NCBI GenBank assembly: GCA_934292725.1
Contig: CAKQXY010000082.1
Span: forward strand, 1 to 7,079
Reading direction: 5' to 3'
DNA length: 7,079 nucleotides
From: an uncultured Lachnospiraceae bacterium
GTDB taxonomy: Bacteria > Bacillota > Clostridia > Lachnospirales > Lachnospiraceae
In this document: piece after piece, positions 6,911-7,079 of the stretch
Numbering within the stretch: the stretch's first letter is position 1
Layout of the letters: every line of letters starts with the position of its first letter
The notes under the pieces: model-generated
The model's database searches: none
What the model was told of the DNA's origin: nothing
Seen by the model: the letters and a program-made list of their open reading frames with translations, nothing else
Made by a program: the position numbers and the translations under genes

Positions 6911-6938
6911 CTGACTTTTTGAGGTGATGTATTATAAT
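6911..6938 (+). promoter_or_regulatory. Possible promoter after the transglutaminase gene
   Basis: A perfect TATAAT (6933-6938) lies 16 bp after CTGACT (6911-6916, four of six -35 matches). A transcript would start near 6945 and contain the hairpin at 6955-6983. A strong Shine-Dalgarno-like GAGGTGAT (6921-6928) lies between the two boxes, so the region may instead be the start of a gene. Confidence 0.35.
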
Positions 6939-6954
6939 GATTCAGCGCAGAAAA

Positions 6955-6983
6955 CCCCGGCCGTTCGCAAGAACGTCCGAGGG
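6955..6983 (-). terminator. GC-rich hairpin with GCAA loop; possible minus-strand terminator
   Basis: CCC-CGG-c-CGTTC-GCAA-GAACG-t-CCG-a-GGG folds into eleven base pairs with one C/T mismatch and one bulged A, closed by a GNRA tetraloop on the plus strand. On the minus strand it is followed directly by TTTT, as in an intrinsic terminator, and a minus-strand frame ends 31 bases before it (stop at 7015-7017). On the plus strand no T-run follows, so it would not end the transglutaminase operon. It could equally be the structured start of a small plus-strand RNA. Confidence 0.4.
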
Positions 6984-7079
6984 ATGAATGCGCCGATTAC
7001 ATACAACGCAACCATCATTCCAACAGGGTTTTCTTCTGGAATTGTTGGTTTTTCTTGGCCTGATGTTCTTCAGAACGCT

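Larger units (their letters stand above)
6910..7079. other. Tail with unresolved, edge-cut open frames
   Basis: I recognise no gene here. On the plus strand a frame from ATG 6927 stays open to the edge (51 codons; an in-frame ATG lies at 6984), but GAGG is only two bases before 6927. The better-spaced ATG at 6937 opens only 16 codons and ends with ATGA over the 6984 start. On the minus strand a frame entering from the edge ends at 7015 with a hydrophilic tail ending KKTLLE, followed by the hairpin. A second minus frame holds a hydrophobic 28-codon stretch (6932-7018, start MMVALYVIGAF). None can be chosen without more sequence. Confidence 0.3.

Noticed and set aside
6937..6987. 16-codon leader peptide frame with ATGA overlap to a downstream ATG
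   Set aside because: The Shine-Dalgarno spacing is acceptable, but the peptide has no regulatory codon run and the downstream frame is unidentified, so it is not called as a gene.
1..7079. CRISPR arrays, tRNA or rRNA genes, insertion sequences, transposase genes
   Set aside because: I looked for spaced repeats, cloverleaf-like segments and terminal repeats, and saw none beyond the short elements listed.

Overview
The window is AT-rich, gene-dense DNA with strong Shine-Dalgarno sites and sigma-A-like promoters. The protein families (a BceRS-BceAB peptide-resistance module and an ANT(6)-type nucleotidyltransferase) fit a low-G+C Firmicute. A gut or anaerobic clostridium such as a Lachnospiraceae member is my best guess. 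This rests on general style and gene content, not on a marker gene, so the family-level call is an inference.

Left part (48-4783, all on the minus strand): four genes in transcription order response regulator, short-loop histidine kinase, ABC ATPase, and large FtsX-type permease. This is the complete and classically ordered Bce-type detoxification module that senses and removes cell-wall-active peptides such as bacitracin or lantibiotics. The regulator/kinase pair has its own good promoter at 4823-4851. The ATPase/permease pair is preceded by a 200-bp gap with a second, activator-type promoter. That gap holds a perfect CTTACA-N4-TGTAAG inverted repeat plus a CTTACA half-site exactly 21 bp away. 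This is the expected layout of a BceR-like operator, so the window contains both the regulator and its likely target. A hairpin overlaps the same promoter.

Middle (4784-4965): a compact divergent promoter region. Two near-consensus promoters with extended -10 elements stand back to back with their -35 boxes 5 bp apart. A direct repeat AGAACCTT with 11-bp spacing covers the rightward -35 box.

Right part (4966-6909, plus strand): an ANT(6)-family aminoglycoside 6-adenylyltransferase homologue, then after 21 bp a cytoplasmic transglutaminase-like protein with an intact Cys-His-Asp triad and a long C-terminal extension. They look co-transcribed. The function of the transglutaminase-like gene is unknown.

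Tail (6910-7079): no secure gene. It holds a TATAAT promoter-like sequence, a stable GC-rich hairpin with a GCAA loop (which would read as a terminator on the minus strand), and short open frames on both strands cut by the window edge.

Nothing here is a clearly new system. The best leads are the regulatory architecture of the Bce promoter, the shared control region between two different resistance-type loci, and the nucleotidyltransferase-transglutaminase pair.
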